Of a stretch of 55,884 nt of DNA, positions 17,081-26,653 are shown piece after piece. The position numbers were made by a program, and so were the translations under genes. The notes beneath the pieces are model-generated. The model was not told the DNA's origin, made no database searches, and saw nothing but the letters and a program-made list of their open reading frames with translations. Position 1 is the stretch's first letter; each line of letters begins with the position of its first letter. The stretch comes from Akkermansia muciniphila (GTDB lineage Bacteria > Verrucomicrobiota > Verrucomicrobiia > Verrucomicrobiales > DEV007), in NCBI GenBank assembly GCA_945883495.1, contig CAMCXS010000036.1, positions 1 to 55,884 on the forward strand, given 5' to 3'.

Positions 17081-17971
17081 ATGCAGTGGAAAGGCAGAAG
17101 AGAGAGCGAGAATGTCGAGGACGCGCGTGGCCAAAGTGGCGGAGGCGGAGGCGGAGGCGGGGGCGGCATCGGCGCCGGAACGATCCTGACCTTGATCGGG
17201 CAGCGTTTCGGCTTGAAGGGAATTCTGATCGCGATCGTGTTGGCGGTGGTCGCCTTGAATCTGGGGATCATCTCCCCGGAGATGCTCGTTGATGGGGGCT
17301 CCTCGGCCCCGTCCGGGCCAGTGGAGATTACTCCGGAGGAGCAGGAGCGGTTCGACTTCGTCAAAGTGGTGCTCGCCGATACCGAGGATTGCTGGACCGA
17401 GGAATTTGCGCGGCGAGGAATTCGATATGAGCTGCCAAAGCTGGTCATTTATCGTGGCCGGATCGGCACTGGGTGTGGGGTAGGGAGCGCCTCGGCGGGG
17501 CCGTTCTATTGTCCGGCTGACCGGAAGGTTTACATCGATCTCGGCTTTTACGATGAGCTGGCGCGGACTTTCCGGTCTCCGGGAGACTTTGCTCAGGCCT
17601 ACGTGATCGCACACGAGATCGGGCATCATGTCCAAACTCTCTTGGGGACCACGAGCAAGGTGGCTGCCAAACGGGGCGGCCCCGAAGAGAATGAGTATTC
17701 CGTGCGTCTGGAGCTTCAGGCGGACTTCTATGCAGGCGTCTGGGCCGCTCACTCGCAGAAGTATCTTGATCCGGGTGATATCGAAGAAGCGATGCGCGCC
17801 GCGAATGCGATTGGCGACGACGCGATTCAGAAGAAAATGACCGGCCGCGTCATGCCCCACGCGTTCACCCACGGGACGTCCGAGCAAAGGATGCGCTGGT
17901 TCACCGCTGGGTTGCGGAGTGGGCGGATGGAAGATGGAGATACGTTCTCGGTTCCGTATGGGAAGTTGTAA
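17081..17971 (+). CDS. YpfJ-type neutral zinc metallopeptidase
   Basis: A 296-residue membrane-anchored protein of the Zn_peptidase (YpfJ/KPN_02809) family. It shows the conserved family start MQWKGRRESENVEDARG, a ten-glycine run, one transmembrane segment (about 48-65), then the catalytic domain with H178-E-I-G-H-H and the downstream ELQADFYAGVWA motif supplying the third zinc ligand. The C-terminal HGTSEQRMRWFTAG is also typical. GGA lies about ten bases before the ATG. Physiological substrates of this family are not established. It is a single gene, divergent from the Rpn-like gene. Confidence 0.9.
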   Translation: MQWKGRRESENVEDARGQSGGGGGGGGGGIGAGTILTLIGQRFGLKGILIAIVLAVVALNLGIISPEMLVDGGSSAPSGPVEITPEEQERFDFVKVVLADTEDCWTEEFARRGIRYELPKLVIYRGRIGTGCGVGSASAGPFYCPADRKVYIDLGFYDELARTFRSPGDFAQAYVIAHEIGHHVQTLLGTTSKVAAKRGGPEENEYSVRLELQADFYAGVWAAHSQKYLDPGDIEEAMRAANAIGDDAIQKKMTGRVMPHAFTHGTSEQRMRWFTAGLRSGRMEDGDTFSVPYGKL

Positions 17972-18090
17972 GCTGCGGGGCGGGCGGAATCCGGCATGAG
18001 GCAAGCGGCTTCTCCCGGGTAGGGCTCCGAGGATCGGTAAGCATCCAAGGATGAAAACGACCAAAGGCGTAGTTCTTTCTTCTCTTTCCA

Positions 18091-18630
18091 ATGAAAACCC
18101 AAAGTCTTCTTGCCGCCTTCATCGTCCTCTTCGTGGTCGCCAGCGTCACCCCGGTCCGCGCGGAGAATCCCGCCGACTTCACGGTTGAGTCGGCGCTCGA
18201 TTCCTCGAGATTCCAGCTGTCAAAGCATCGGGGCCAGATCGTGGTGCTGCATTTTCTCCTGAAAACGGAGTGTCCATATTGTCTCCGCTACACGCACGAC
18301 TACGCAGCCCTGGCGGAAACGACGCCTGGCGTCTTCCACATTTTCCTGAAGCCCGACAGCGATGCGGACATTGATGTTTGGGCATCGAAGCTCCGTAGCG
18401 ACGATTTGAAAGGCGTGCCGGTGATTTACCGGGATCCCAACGCCAAGCTCGCCGATGAGTTCGGGATTCCGGATGGCTACAAGTTTCACGGCCAAACCGT
18501 TCACTACCCGGCTCTGGTCGCTCTCGGTGCCGACGGAAAGGAACTGTTTCGCTACGTTGGCAAGAGCAATGCCGACCGCCTGAGCGTGGCTGCGTTCACG
18601 GCGAAGCTGGCCGAGGCGGTGAAGCAGTAG
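18091..18630 (+). CDS. Exported thioredoxin-fold protein
   Basis: A 179-residue protein with a signal peptide (residues 1-24, cleavage near VRA-E) and a thioredoxin/AhpC-TSA-like domain. The strand GQIVVLHFLLKTECPYC places a CPYC pair at residues 61-64, and the cis-Pro region is HYPALVAL. It probably acts as a periplasmic thiol-disulfide or peroxide-linked protein. The CPYC dipeptide is glutaredoxin-like rather than the TlpA type, so the redox direction is uncertain. It lies 119 bases after the peptidase on the same strand and converges with the double-TIR gene. Confidence 0.8.
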   Translation: MKTQSLLAAFIVLFVVASVTPVRAENPADFTVESALDSSRFQLSKHRGQIVVLHFLLKTECPYCLRYTHDYAALAETTPGVFHIFLKPDSDADIDVWASKLRSDDLKGVPVIYRDPNAKLADEFGIPDGYKFHGQTVHYPALVALGADGKELFRYVGKSNADRLSVAAFTAKLAEAVKQ

Positions 18631-18631
18631 T

Positions 18632-18651
18632 CCTGCCCGTTGCGCGGCAGG
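18632..18651. terminator. Small hairpin between convergent genes
   Basis: CCTGCC at 18632-18637 pairs with GGCAGG at 18646-18651, just after the stop of the thioredoxin-like gene. A second 7-bp stem (18663-18669 with 18677-18683) straddles the stop codon of the opposing gene. Neither has a T-run, so intrinsic termination is uncertain. Confidence 0.3.
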
Positions 18652-18669
18652 CGGTTCTGGGGCCGCGTT

Positions 18670-19587
18670 CTATGACAACGCGGAGGCGACCGCTTTGCCT
18701 CGTTCGTCCGGAGGCGTGTCATTGAGTCTGAGCCATTGGACGCTGGCGAAGAAATACTCGAAGTCTTCGGGAACGGGGGCTTCTTCGAGGAAGATAGGGA
18801 GGATTTTGCGTTTGTATCGATCCGCCAGGTAGACTTCCCGCTTCACGTGATCACTCTCGAAGGCGGCGGGGGAGCACATCACGGCCACGCTGTTGACCGC
18901 CTTGATGGCGCGGACGATTTCTCCGGCCCAGCTTTCGCCGGCGTGGATTTCCTTGGTATCGACCCAAATCCGCTGTCCCTGGGCGGTCAACTCCTCGCAA
19001 ATGGGGTGGACCACGGCGGAGTCGCGTCGGGCGTAGGAGACGAATAGCGTGGGCGTGGCCTCCGGCTCCGCCTTGGCGGCTTCCATCGGCTCCGGGGCGA
19101 CGGCACCTTGGCTCGGTTTCGGGCGGGAACCGAAGCGTGGGAACCAACTCCAACCGGTCTTCTTGGCTGCTGGGGCTGGGGCTGGGGCTTGGGGGGGGAG
19201 AGGGGCCGCAGGCGGCTGTGGGGCGGCGTTGGAACGGATCCGCTGGGCGACCTCTGGCCAAGCGACGGCTTCTCGCTGAGTCTCGAAGGTGGCATCAATG
19301 AAGGGTAAGTCCCGCAACCCAACGGGTGCAAAGTGTGGATCCAGCTGGACTAAGGTGAGCCGGCCATCGGCCCAGGCGTCCAGGGCGCGTTGCTCAAAGG
19401 CGAGACGATGGGGGCAAAAGGGCGAGTTCTTGGACCAGAGCGCGACCACGCAATCGGAAGCGAGGCGTGGGTGGAAGCCATTGTCCGCAGTCTCGAGAAC
19501 GACCTGGAAGCGTTGATTCTCCAGGAAGCGCTGGAGCGACTGCGCCGTTTCGAGATCGGCGCTGGAGTGGGCGAGATAAACCGTCAT
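18670..19587 (-). CDS. Double TIR-domain protein
   Basis: A 305-residue cytoplasmic protein with two TIR-like domains joined by a Pro/Ala-rich linker. TIR1 is about 1-120 (VYLAHSSADLETAQSLQRFL, then DCVVALWSKNSP) with Glu65 at the position of the catalytic glutamate. The linker spans 121-180. TIR2 is 181-305 (LFVSYARRDS, then ESWAGEIVRAIKAVNSVAVMCSP) with Glu251 in KREVYLADR as the likely catalytic residue. Bacterial TIR domains often cleave NAD+ in antiphage defence, or act in signalling or protein contacts. No cyclase, SIR2, STING, Argonaute or ThsA partner lies next to it, so no known defence system can be assigned. Confidence 0.85.
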   Translation of the reverse strand: MTVYLAHSSADLETAQSLQRFLENQRFQVVLETADNGFHPRLASDCVVALWSKNSPFCPHRLAFEQRALDAWADGRLTLVQLDPHFAPVGLRDLPFIDATFETQREAVAWPEVAQRIRSNAAPQPPAAPLPPQAPAPAPAAKKTGWSWFPRFGSRPKPSQGAVAPEPMEAAKAEPEATPTLFVSYARRDSAVVHPICEELTAQGQRIWVDTKEIHAGESWAGEIVRAIKAVNSVAVMCSPAAFESDHVKREVYLADRYKRKILPIFLEEAPVPEDFEYFFASVQWLRLNDTPPDERGKAVASALS

Positions 19588-19769
19588 GGGATTGCGGGGA
19601 GAAGCAAACGACTCCCTATCAGAGCCGCGAGGCCGTTAGGAGTCAAGGGCGTGAGGAGGTGCGCGGCGAATTCGACGACCCCGCGGATGCGCAAACCCTG
19701 GTCTTCGGGGCCGATGACCTTGCCTGGCAAGATTCCCCCCTCTATGGCCGTGTCACCGACTGCTTCGCC

Positions 19770-21338
19770 ATGATTCGCCCCGCCCTTTCCCTCACCGTCC
19801 TCCTACTGACCTCCCTCCACGCCGATTGGCCCCAATGGCGCGGGCCGGGGCGGGATGGGGTGGTGCCGAATGCCAAGCTGCCGGATTCTTGGCCCGAGGG
19901 ATTCGTCCCCGCCAAAGTCTGGGAGTCGTCGGCGATCCCGTCGGACCATTACGGCGGTCACGGGAGCCCGGTGATTGCGGGCGGGAGGGTGTTCCTCACC
20001 CTGGTCTGGCATCGCGATGTTCCGACGAACACACGCATCCTCACGAATCGCATCTACAGTGACATGGGGGCGCGGACGACGAATTTCTCCCCGGAGCTGC
20101 GCGCCAAGTTTGAGACCGATCGACTTAACCTCAGTCCCCGTCTTCGCGGCAAGGCACTCGACGAGTGGATCAAGACCTGGATGGAGACGAACATGGACGA
20201 CAAGCAGAAGCTCATGCTCGATGGCTGGATCCAACAACGGTTCAAGCTCGGCAAAACCGCGATCCCACTCGACGACTTCGACCGCATCAAGCCGGTCGTC
20301 GATAAGGAATTCGAGAACGTCGAAGCCCTGCGCGCTTGGGTGGCGGCGCAGACTTGGAGCGATCCCGCGACCGCCGACAAAGTGCTCGCCGCCGTGCCGA
20401 ACACCAAGGTCGCCGGCAAAGATGCCGCCGTTTGCTTTGATCTGAAGGACGGCAAAGAGCTTTGGCGGTTCGAGGCGGAAGGTCATGCGGCTGGCCGGGT
20501 GGCCTCGGTGACGCCGGCGGTGGTGGTGGATAAGGTTTACACGGTCCTGAGCACCAAGGTGTATTGCTTCGAGGCCGCGACCGGCAAGGTGGTTTGGACG
20601 GCCCCGGTGAGCACGAAGCGGGGAATCGCCTTTTCGCCGTTGGTGGTCGATGGCCTCCTCATTGTCGATGCCGGACAACTCTGCGCACTCGATGCCGCCA
20701 CCGGTTCGTTGGTTTGGAAAAACGGCGAGTTCAAGGTCGGCAACGGATCGCCGGTGCCGTGGAAAGATCTCATTCTGTGCAATGCGGAGAATCGGGAACT
20801 GATGGGCATCGAGACCGCCACCGGCACGGTCCGTTGGAAACAGCCGGGCGGGGGAGCCTCGACTCCGGTGGTCGCCGGCGATGTCTGCCTGGCGCTCGGC
20901 AAGGCCGAAGGCCACAATCTCAGCGCCTTCCAGCTTTCCAAAGAAGGCGCCCGGCCGCTCTGGAGCAAGGGTTTCGTGGCGCGTCGTTACGACGCCAGTC
21001 CGGTGATTCACAACGGCGTGGCCTATCACCTGGGGAGCAATCGCCACCTTTGCACCGACCTGCAAACCGGGGAAACGAAGTGGGAGGTGGAGCGTTCTTC
21101 GGATCTCTCGTCGCCGTTGGTCGCCGGGGACCGGTTGCTGGTTTATGAAAACAACGGCGGCTTTCTGGCCATGATCGCCGCAGATCCGGCGGGCCATCGC
21201 ATTCTCGGCCGGGCCAAAGTCGGTGGTCTCGGCTGCGCGACGCCGGCGCTCCACGAAAACCTCGCCGTGATCCGCACCAAGGACCGGCTCGTCTGTTACG
21301 ATCTCACCCAACCCGTTTCAACCAACCCCGTTCCATGA
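19770..21338 (+). CDS. Secreted PQQ-like beta-propeller protein
   Basis: A 522-residue protein with a short signal peptide (MIRPALSLTVLLLTSLHA) and the start DWPQWRGPGRDGV, very common in PVC-group PQQ-like propeller proteins. Blades are marked by repeats such as DLKDGKELWRFEAEG, AATGKVVWTAPV, AATGSLVWKNGE and ETATGTVRWKQPG. An inserted helical segment (about 95-215) interrupts the first blade, containing MDDKQKLMLDGWIQQRFK. No complete quinoprotein dehydrogenase active site is visible, so a scaffold or binding role is as likely as catalysis. I start at 19770 because the 101 upstream codons in frame are not protein-like. The stop overlaps the start of the beta-helix gene (ATGA). Confidence 0.85.
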   Translation: MIRPALSLTVLLLTSLHADWPQWRGPGRDGVVPNAKLPDSWPEGFVPAKVWESSAIPSDHYGGHGSPVIAGGRVFLTLVWHRDVPTNTRILTNRIYSDMGARTTNFSPELRAKFETDRLNLSPRLRGKALDEWIKTWMETNMDDKQKLMLDGWIQQRFKLGKTAIPLDDFDRIKPVVDKEFENVEALRAWVAAQTWSDPATADKVLAAVPNTKVAGKDAAVCFDLKDGKELWRFEAEGHAAGRVASVTPAVVVDKVYTVLSTKVYCFEAATGKVVWTAPVSTKRGIAFSPLVVDGLLIVDAGQLCALDAATGSLVWKNGEFKVGNGSPVPWKDLILCNAENRELMGIETATGTVRWKQPGGGASTPVVAGDVCLALGKAEGHNLSAFQLSKEGARPLWSKGFVARRYDASPVIHNGVAYHLGSNRHLCTDLQTGETKWEVERSSDLSSPLVAGDRLLVYENNGGFLAMIAADPAGHRILGRAKVGGLGCATPALHENLAVIRTKDRLVCYDLTQPVSTNPVP

Positions 21339-22750
21339 GTCGAGTCCGCGATTTTGGCGCCGCCGGAGATGGCGTGGCCGATGACACCGAAGCCCTCACC
21401 CATGTCCTCCGCAGTGGGGACGGCGTCTTGGAGTTGAGCCGGGGTGTTTACCGGATCACCCGGACCATTGAGGTCGACTTGCAGCGGATCAACCGGACGG
21501 GGATCGATGGCCGTCACGGCACGGCGACGATCGTCATGGCGGGACCGGGACCGGCGTTTCGCTTCGTAGGCACGCACGGCGGTTCGGCGGCACCGGACAG
21601 CTTCAAGCCGGAAGTCTGGGAGCGGCAACGGATGCCGCAGATCAGCAATCTCGAAATCCGCGGGGAGCATCCCGAGGCGGATGGGATTGAATTGACCGGG
21701 ACGATGGAAGCGACCTTCAGCGGCCTCTTGCTGCGCGAGCTGCGGCACGGGATCCGGCTGGTGAAGCGCAATCGCAACGTGCTCATCACCGGTTGCCACA
21801 TCTTCCACAACACCGGGATCGGCGTGTTCTGCGATGGAGTAAACCTCCATCAGTTCAACATCACGGGGAACCACATCAGCTACAACCGGCTCGGCGGAAT
21901 CCGCATTGAGCGGTCGGAAGTGCGCAACCTCCAGATCACCGGAAACGACATCGAGTACAACAACTTCAAGTCGTTTCCGACCGGTGGGTTCGATCCCGCG
22001 GAGCCGACGGCGGAGATTTACTTCGATTGCCGCGAGAAGACCGGCGACGTGCCCTCGCCCTCGATCCGGGAGTTCACCATCGCTTCCAACACGATCCAGG
22101 CGACGCACTCGCCGAACGGTTGCAACATCCGCATCATCGGTCCAGATCCGACCGGAGTGTTGCAAATCGGAATGGCCGCGATCACGGGGAATCTGATTGG
22201 CAATCAGGCCACGAACCTGCACCTGACCGCCTGCCGGGGCATCGCCATCAGCGGGAACCACATTTACGGCGGCTACCGGCACAACGTGCGCATGCAAGGT
22301 TGCGACGACATGACGCTCACCGGGAACCTATTCGGCCACAACTACTGGGTGCCGGGCCGGCAGATCGACAACAACCTCTATTTGGAAGATTGCAGCGACT
22401 GCGTGCTCCAAGGGCTCCAAGTCCGGGGCGCGCCGGAAGGGAAAACGACGTGGACGGAAGATTGGGCGGGCGGCTCGCCTCGGGTCCATGAAGCGTTGCT
22501 TGAGTTGAATCGCTGCCGGCGGATCGTGCTCGATGGCTGCCAGTTCCGCGATCCGTGCCCGGTCGGCGTGCAGGCAGTCGATTGTTCGGACGTGACGGTG
22601 ACGGGATGCCAACTGCACGATACCCGGGAGCAATCGCTGACCCGCGCGGCGGTGGTTTGGAAAGGCACGGGAACGGGCAATCTGATGGCGGCCAACCGCT
22701 TGACGGCGCCAGTTGAACGGGAGCCGGGCTGCCAAGTGGACGGCATCTGA
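21335..22750 (+). CDS. Right-handed beta-helix (pectate-lyase-like) protein
   Basis: A 471-residue protein. Residues 1-100 match the pectate-lyase-superfamily N-terminal motif ([22 protein letters not shown]). The rest is a parallel beta-helix with many NxITGNxI rungs, for example [13 protein letters not shown] and [12 protein letters not shown]. Such folds bind or cleave polysaccharides; I cannot identify a catalytic set. No signal peptide is visible at the ATG, unlike its neighbour. It is translationally coupled to the PQQ-like gene by a 4-base ATGA overlap, so the two products are probably made together and may act on the same polymer. The missing signal makes its location unclear. Confidence 0.8.
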   Translation: MSRVRDFGAAGDGVADDTEALTHVLRSGDGVLELSRGVYRITRTIEVDLQRINRTGIDGRHGTATIVMAGPGPAFRFVGTHGGSAAPDSFKPEVWERQRMPQISNLEIRGEHPEADGIELTGTMEATFSGLLLRELRHGIRLVKRNRNVLITGCHIFHNTGIGVFCDGVNLHQFNITGNHISYNRLGGIRIERSEVRNLQITGNDIEYNNFKSFPTGGFDPAEPTAEIYFDCREKTGDVPSPSIREFTIASNTIQATHSPNGCNIRIIGPDPTGVLQIGMAAITGNLIGNQATNLHLTACRGIAISGNHIYGGYRHNVRMQGCDDMTLTGNLFGHNYWVPGRQIDNNLYLEDCSDCVLQGLQVRGAPEGKTTWTEDWAGGSPRVHEALLELNRCRRIVLDGCQFRDPCPVGVQAVDCSDVTVTGCQLHDTREQSLTRAAVVWKGTGTGNLMAANRLTAPVEREPGCQVDGI

Positions 22751-22868
22751 GCCCGTTCTACGGAGGCTCGCTACGGGCTTTGTGGAAAATTCGCGGATGA
22801 CAAGGCCAAAAGGCCGGTTACTATGCGCGGCGCAATCACAAAGACGCAAAAAACCGATACCCCACACC

Positions 22869-25565
22869 ATGGCGAAATACGTTTACTTTTTCTCTCCCAC
22901 CGGCGCTGACGGCGATGGCAAGCAGAAAGCTTTGCTCGGCGGCAAGGGAGCCAACCTCGCGGAAATGTGCCGGATCGGCCTCCCGGTGCCTCCAGGATTC
23001 ACCGTTTCCACCGAGGTCTGCACCCACTTCTACGCGAACGGCCGGAGCTACCCAGAAGAATTGCAAGGCCAAGTCCGCGAGGCCATTGCCCGCTTGGAAA
23101 CCGAGCTCGGCAAGAAGTTCGGCAGTGTCGACAACCCGCTTCTCCTTTCCGTCCGTTCCGGCGCTCGCGACTCGATGCCTGGGATGATGGACACGATCCT
23201 CAACCTCGGGATCAACGACCAAGCCGTCGAAGGCATCGCCCGGAGCACCGGCAACGCCCGCTTCGCTTGGGATTCCTATCGCCGTTTCATCCAGATGTAT
23301 GGCGACGTCGTCATGGGCGTGCAAACCCGTGAAGGCGAGCACCACGAGCCGTTCGACGCCGTGATGCACGAACTCAAGGGAGAAGTCGGTGTCCACGAAG
23401 ACATCAACCTCACCGTCGAGCACCTGCAAGAACTCGTGAAGCGCTTCAAGGCGCTCATCAAGAGCCGCACCGGCAACGAATTCCCGGAAGACGCTTGGGC
23501 CCAGCTTTGGGGCTCGATCGGCGCCGTGTTCGGTTCCTGGATGAACGACCGCGCCATGGTTTACCGCCGCAAGTACAACATCCCGCACGAGTGGGGCACC
23601 GCGGTGAACGTCCAGGCCATGGTCTTCGGGAACACCGGCGAAACCTCCGGAACCGGCGTCGCCTTCACCCGCGACCCCGCGAACGGCCAGAAGGTTTACT
23701 ACGGCGAATACCTGGTGAACGCCCAAGGTGAAGACGTCGTGGCCGGGATTCGCACGCCGAATCACATCAGCCAGATGGCGAGCGATCTCCCCGAGCCGTA
23801 TGCGCAGCTCACCGAAGTGTTCCAAAAGCTGGAGAAACACTTCAAGGACGTGCAAGACGTCGAGTTCACCGTCGAGCACGGCAAACTCTTCATGCTCCAG
23901 ACCCGGAACGGCAAGCGCACCGGTCTGGCAGCCATCAACATCGCCGTCGACATGGTCGAAGAAGGTCTCATCACCGAGGAAGACGCCATCAAGCGCATCC
24001 CGGCGGATGACTTGAGCCACGTGCTGGCTCCGATCTTTGATCGCACCGCGGAAGCGAACGCTCGTTGCATCGGCAAGGGACTTCCCGCCGGTCCGGGTGC
24101 CGCCACCGGTCGCATCTACTTCAACGCCGTCGACGCTGTGACCGCCGCGGATCGTGGTGAGGACGTGGTGCTCGTCCGCGTGGAAACCTCTCCGGAAGAC
24201 CTTCGTGGGATGATTGTGGCCAAGGGCATTCTCACCTCGCGGGGTGGAGTTTCCTCCCACGCTGCGCTCGTGGCCCGTCAGATGGGCAAAATCTGCGTCT
24301 GCGGCGCGACCGAAGTGGTCATCGACTACCATCACAAGACCGTGACGGCCGACGACGTGACCCTTAAGGAAGGCGATTACATCTCGATCAACGGCACCAC
24401 CGGCCAAATCTTCGCCGGCCAGATCGCCACCGCACCTTCGGAAATCATCCAAGTGCTCGTCGACAAGACACTCGATCCTTCCGCCTCGCCGCTTTACGCG
24501 AAATGGCAGAAGCTCATGAGCTGGGTGGACGCTCGCCGCACCCTCGGGGTTCGCACCAACTCGGATGACCCCGAGCAGGTCCGCCGTGCCATCGGATTCG
24601 GAGCTGAGGGGATCGGCCTTACCCGGACGGAACACATGTTCTTCGAAGGGGACCGGATCGATGCCGTCCGCGAGATGATCTTGGCGGAAACCAAAGAGGC
24701 TCGTGAGCACGCCCTGGCCAAGCTTCTTCCCTATCAGCGGGAAGACTTCACCGGGATCTTCGAAGCCCTCCAAGGCCGTCCCGCGACCATCCGTCTCCTC
24801 GATCCTCCGCTTCACGAGTTCATCGGCACGATGACTCCGGAGCAGATCAGCGCGTTGGCTTCGACCATCGGCCTGACCCCGGAGCGCATCAGCGATCGGA
24901 TTCATCAGCTGCACGAAGCGAACCCGATGCTCGGCCACCGCGGTTGCCGTCTCGGGATCGTTTACCCGGAAATCACCAAGATGCAGGCCCGCGCCATCTT
25001 CGAAGCGGCGGCCGACGTTAAGTCCCGTGGCATCGACGTGCATCCGGAAGTCATGGTCCCGCTCGTCGGCTTCAAGAAGGAGCTCGATCTCCAAGTGGAG
25101 CTGATCCACGACGTGGCTGCCGAAGTGCAGAAGTCTCGTGGCGTTGAGTTCGCTTACCTCGTGGGCACGATGATCGAAATCCCACGCGCCGCACTCACGG
25201 CCGATGAGATCGCCGCGTCCGCGCAGTTCTTCAGCTTCGGCACGAACGACCTGACGCAAACGACGCTCGGCATGAGCCGGGACGACAGTGCTGGCTTCCT
25301 CGGTGCTTACCAAGAAGCCGACATCCTGGCGAAGAACCCGTTCGCGACCATCGACCAAACTGGCGTCGGTCAGCTGATCAAGATCGCCGTCGAGAAGGGC
25401 AAAGCCGCTCGTCCGGGCATCAAGCTCGGCATCTGCGGTGAGCACGGTGGCGATCCGGAGTCGGTGAAGTTCTGTCACCGCGTCGGTCTCAACTACGTGA
25501 GCTGCAGTCCGTTCCGGATTCCCATCGCTCGCCTCGCGGCGGCGCAAGCGGCGCTGGAAGGCTGA
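22869..25565 (+). CDS. ppdK: Pyruvate, phosphate dikinase
   Basis: An 898-residue enzyme interconverting pyruvate + ATP + Pi and phosphoenolpyruvate + AMP + PPi. The N-terminal ATP-grasp start is [23 protein letters not shown]. The swivelling phosphohistidine domain has GGVSSHAAL with His464, and the C-terminal TIM-barrel has GICGEHGG with Cys856. Length is normal for the bacterial enzyme. The upstream in-frame codons from 22713 overlap the beta-helix gene and are not family-like, so I use ATG 22869. A long open frame of 903 codons on the opposite strand is an antisense artefact of GC-rich third positions. A strong terminator follows. Confidence 0.96.
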   Translation: MAKYVYFFSPTGADGDGKQKALLGGKGANLAEMCRIGLPVPPGFTVSTEVCTHFYANGRSYPEELQGQVREAIARLETELGKKFGSVDNPLLLSVRSGARDSMPGMMDTILNLGINDQAVEGIARSTGNARFAWDSYRRFIQMYGDVVMGVQTREGEHHEPFDAVMHELKGEVGVHEDINLTVEHLQELVKRFKALIKSRTGNEFPEDAWAQLWGSIGAVFGSWMNDRAMVYRRKYNIPHEWGTAVNVQAMVFGNTGETSGTGVAFTRDPANGQKVYYGEYLVNAQGEDVVAGIRTPNHISQMASDLPEPYAQLTEVFQKLEKHFKDVQDVEFTVEHGKLFMLQTRNGKRTGLAAINIAVDMVEEGLITEEDAIKRIPADDLSHVLAPIFDRTAEANARCIGKGLPAGPGAATGRIYFNAVDAVTAADRGEDVVLVRVETSPEDLRGMIVAKGILTSRGGVSSHAALVARQMGKICVCGATEVVIDYHHKTVTADDVTLKEGDYISINGTTGQIFAGQIATAPSEIIQVLVDKTLDPSASPLYAKWQKLMSWVDARRTLGVRTNSDDPEQVRRAIGFGAEGIGLTRTEHMFFEGDRIDAVREMILAETKEAREHALAKLLPYQREDFTGIFEALQGRPATIRLLDPPLHEFIGTMTPEQISALASTIGLTPERISDRIHQLHEANPMLGHRGCRLGIVYPEITKMQARAIFEAAADVKSRGIDVHPEVMVPLVGFKKELDLQVELIHDVAAEVQKSRGVEFAYLVGTMIEIPRAALTADEIAASAQFFSFGTNDLTQTTLGMSRDDSAGFLGAYQEADILAKNPFATIDQTGVGQLIKIAVEKGKAARPGIKLGICGEHGGDPESVKFCHRVGLNYVSCSPFRIPIARLAAAQAALEG

Positions 25566-25585
25566 AGCCAGCTAGAGTGATCTCA

Positions 25586-25617
25586 GGGGACGGGCAGCGA
25601 TGTCCGTCCCCTTTTTT
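25586..25617 (+). terminator. Rho-independent terminator of ppdK
   Basis: The 8-bp stem GGGGACGG (25586-25593) pairs perfectly with CCGTCCCC (25604-25611) and is followed by six T residues. It starts 20 bases after the ppdK stop. The T-run abuts the stop codon of the convergent phosphoesterase gene. Confidence 0.9.
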
Positions 25618-26419
25618 ATTTCGACTCGTTGAGGAGTGTCAGCACGGTGATCTCTGGCCGGGCGCCCCATCGGACGTGCAGGTGGCCAGTGCCGAGCCCA
25701 CGGTTCACATAAAGCTGGCAATTGCCGCGCTGGTAATGCCCCCGAACATACCGTCTGCCAAGCCGGGGGAGCAGGGGAGAGCCGATCAGAGGCAGCATGA
25801 CCTGCCCTCCATGCGTGTGTCCAGAAAGCTGCAGGGCCGCATTGGGATGTTGCGCTGTATGGACGAAGACGTCCGGCTCGTGGCAGAGTACGATGGCGCG
25901 CTCTCCGGGCACACATTGGTCGAGGAGCTCGAACCGTGGGCAGCGGTAGGTCGGTGAATCAAAGGCTGCGATGGCGAGACTTCCGCCCGCAATGGCAATC
26001 CGGTGGAATCGATTGCGCAGCAGTTGGATGCCGTCATCTCGCAACGCCTCTTCCACGACTTCAGGTCCAGTGAGGTGATCGTGATTTCCTAGAATCGCGA
26101 AGCGTGCTTGGGCGGGTTGAATCTCCGCGAGAATCGAGGTCAGTTCCCGGATTCGGCTGGCGTCGTGCGAGGCGAAGTCCCCGAGGAAAAAAACCAGATC
26201 GCAATCTTGTCGACTGACTGCGTCGGCGCACTCCTGAAAATAGCTGGCTTCGCACAGAGGGTCATAATGGAAGTCCGCCAAGAGAGCGATCCGGATTCGA
26301 GCTGGCGCGGCGGGGCCAAGGCACAGCGTGAGAGTCGAGCGCGCGATTTCGACTTGGTGACGCTCGCCAATCCAGCGGTCGGAGGCTTGACGCAGTAGAG
26401 ACTGCCACGACCTAGGCAT
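25616..26419 (-). CDS. Calcineurin-like metallophosphoesterase (YkuE-like)
   Basis: A 267-residue phosphoesterase with the complete dimetal motif set: LADFHYD (DxH), FFLGDFASH (GD), ILGNHDH (GNHD), LCHEP and SGHTHGGQ. The arrangement and C-terminal RRYVRGHYQRG...LYVNRGLGTG match the YkuE/YaeI group, which includes UDP-2,3-diacylglucosamine-type and phosphodiesterase activities. No clear transmembrane anchor remains after choosing ATG 26419. The frame is open to 26620, with no family-like residues in that extension. The substrate is not determined by the sequence. It is convergent with ppdK. Confidence 0.88.
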   Translation of the reverse strand: MPRSWQSLLRQASDRWIGERHQVEIARSTLTLCLGPAAPARIRIALLADFHYDPLCEASYFQECADAVSRQDCDLVFFLGDFASHDASRIRELTSILAEIQPAQARFAILGNHDHLTGPEVVEEALRDDGIQLLRNRFHRIAIAGGSLAIAAFDSPTYRCPRFELLDQCVPGERAIVLCHEPDVFVHTAQHPNAALQLSGHTHGGQVMLPLIGSPLLPRLGRRYVRGHYQRGNCQLYVNRGLGTGHLHVRWGARPEITVLTLLNESK

Positions 26420-26653
26420 CACCGCAGTGATGCGTGAGCCGATGCCCCTGGCGACGGGCAGGGGGTAGGGTAGATCGCGGGTGCTCACCAGGCAGCTTCG
26501 CGTTTCAGGGACGAGTTTCAAGCGAAGGACGCATGATAGCGATCTGCGTGCCAAAAATGGGCAGCCAACGTGTCGAAATCGTTGCTTTGCTTCGTTTGAG
26601 CGATTGACAACGTCAGGCAAGCTGATTGTTGGTTTCTCGAAACCTCAAATCCT

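Noticed and set aside
16985-18091. N-terminal extension of the Rpn-like protein to 721 residues
   Set aside because: The extra 369 residues are antisense to the YpfJ-type peptidase and have no family match.
19803-21311. 502-codon open frame on the minus strand
   Set aside because: Antisense to the PQQ-like propeller gene and rich in His/Arg/Gly without any motif.
22836-25547. 903-codon open frame on the minus strand
   Set aside because: Antisense to ppdK, whose motifs and length are complete. Such shadows are common in highly biased GC-rich genes.
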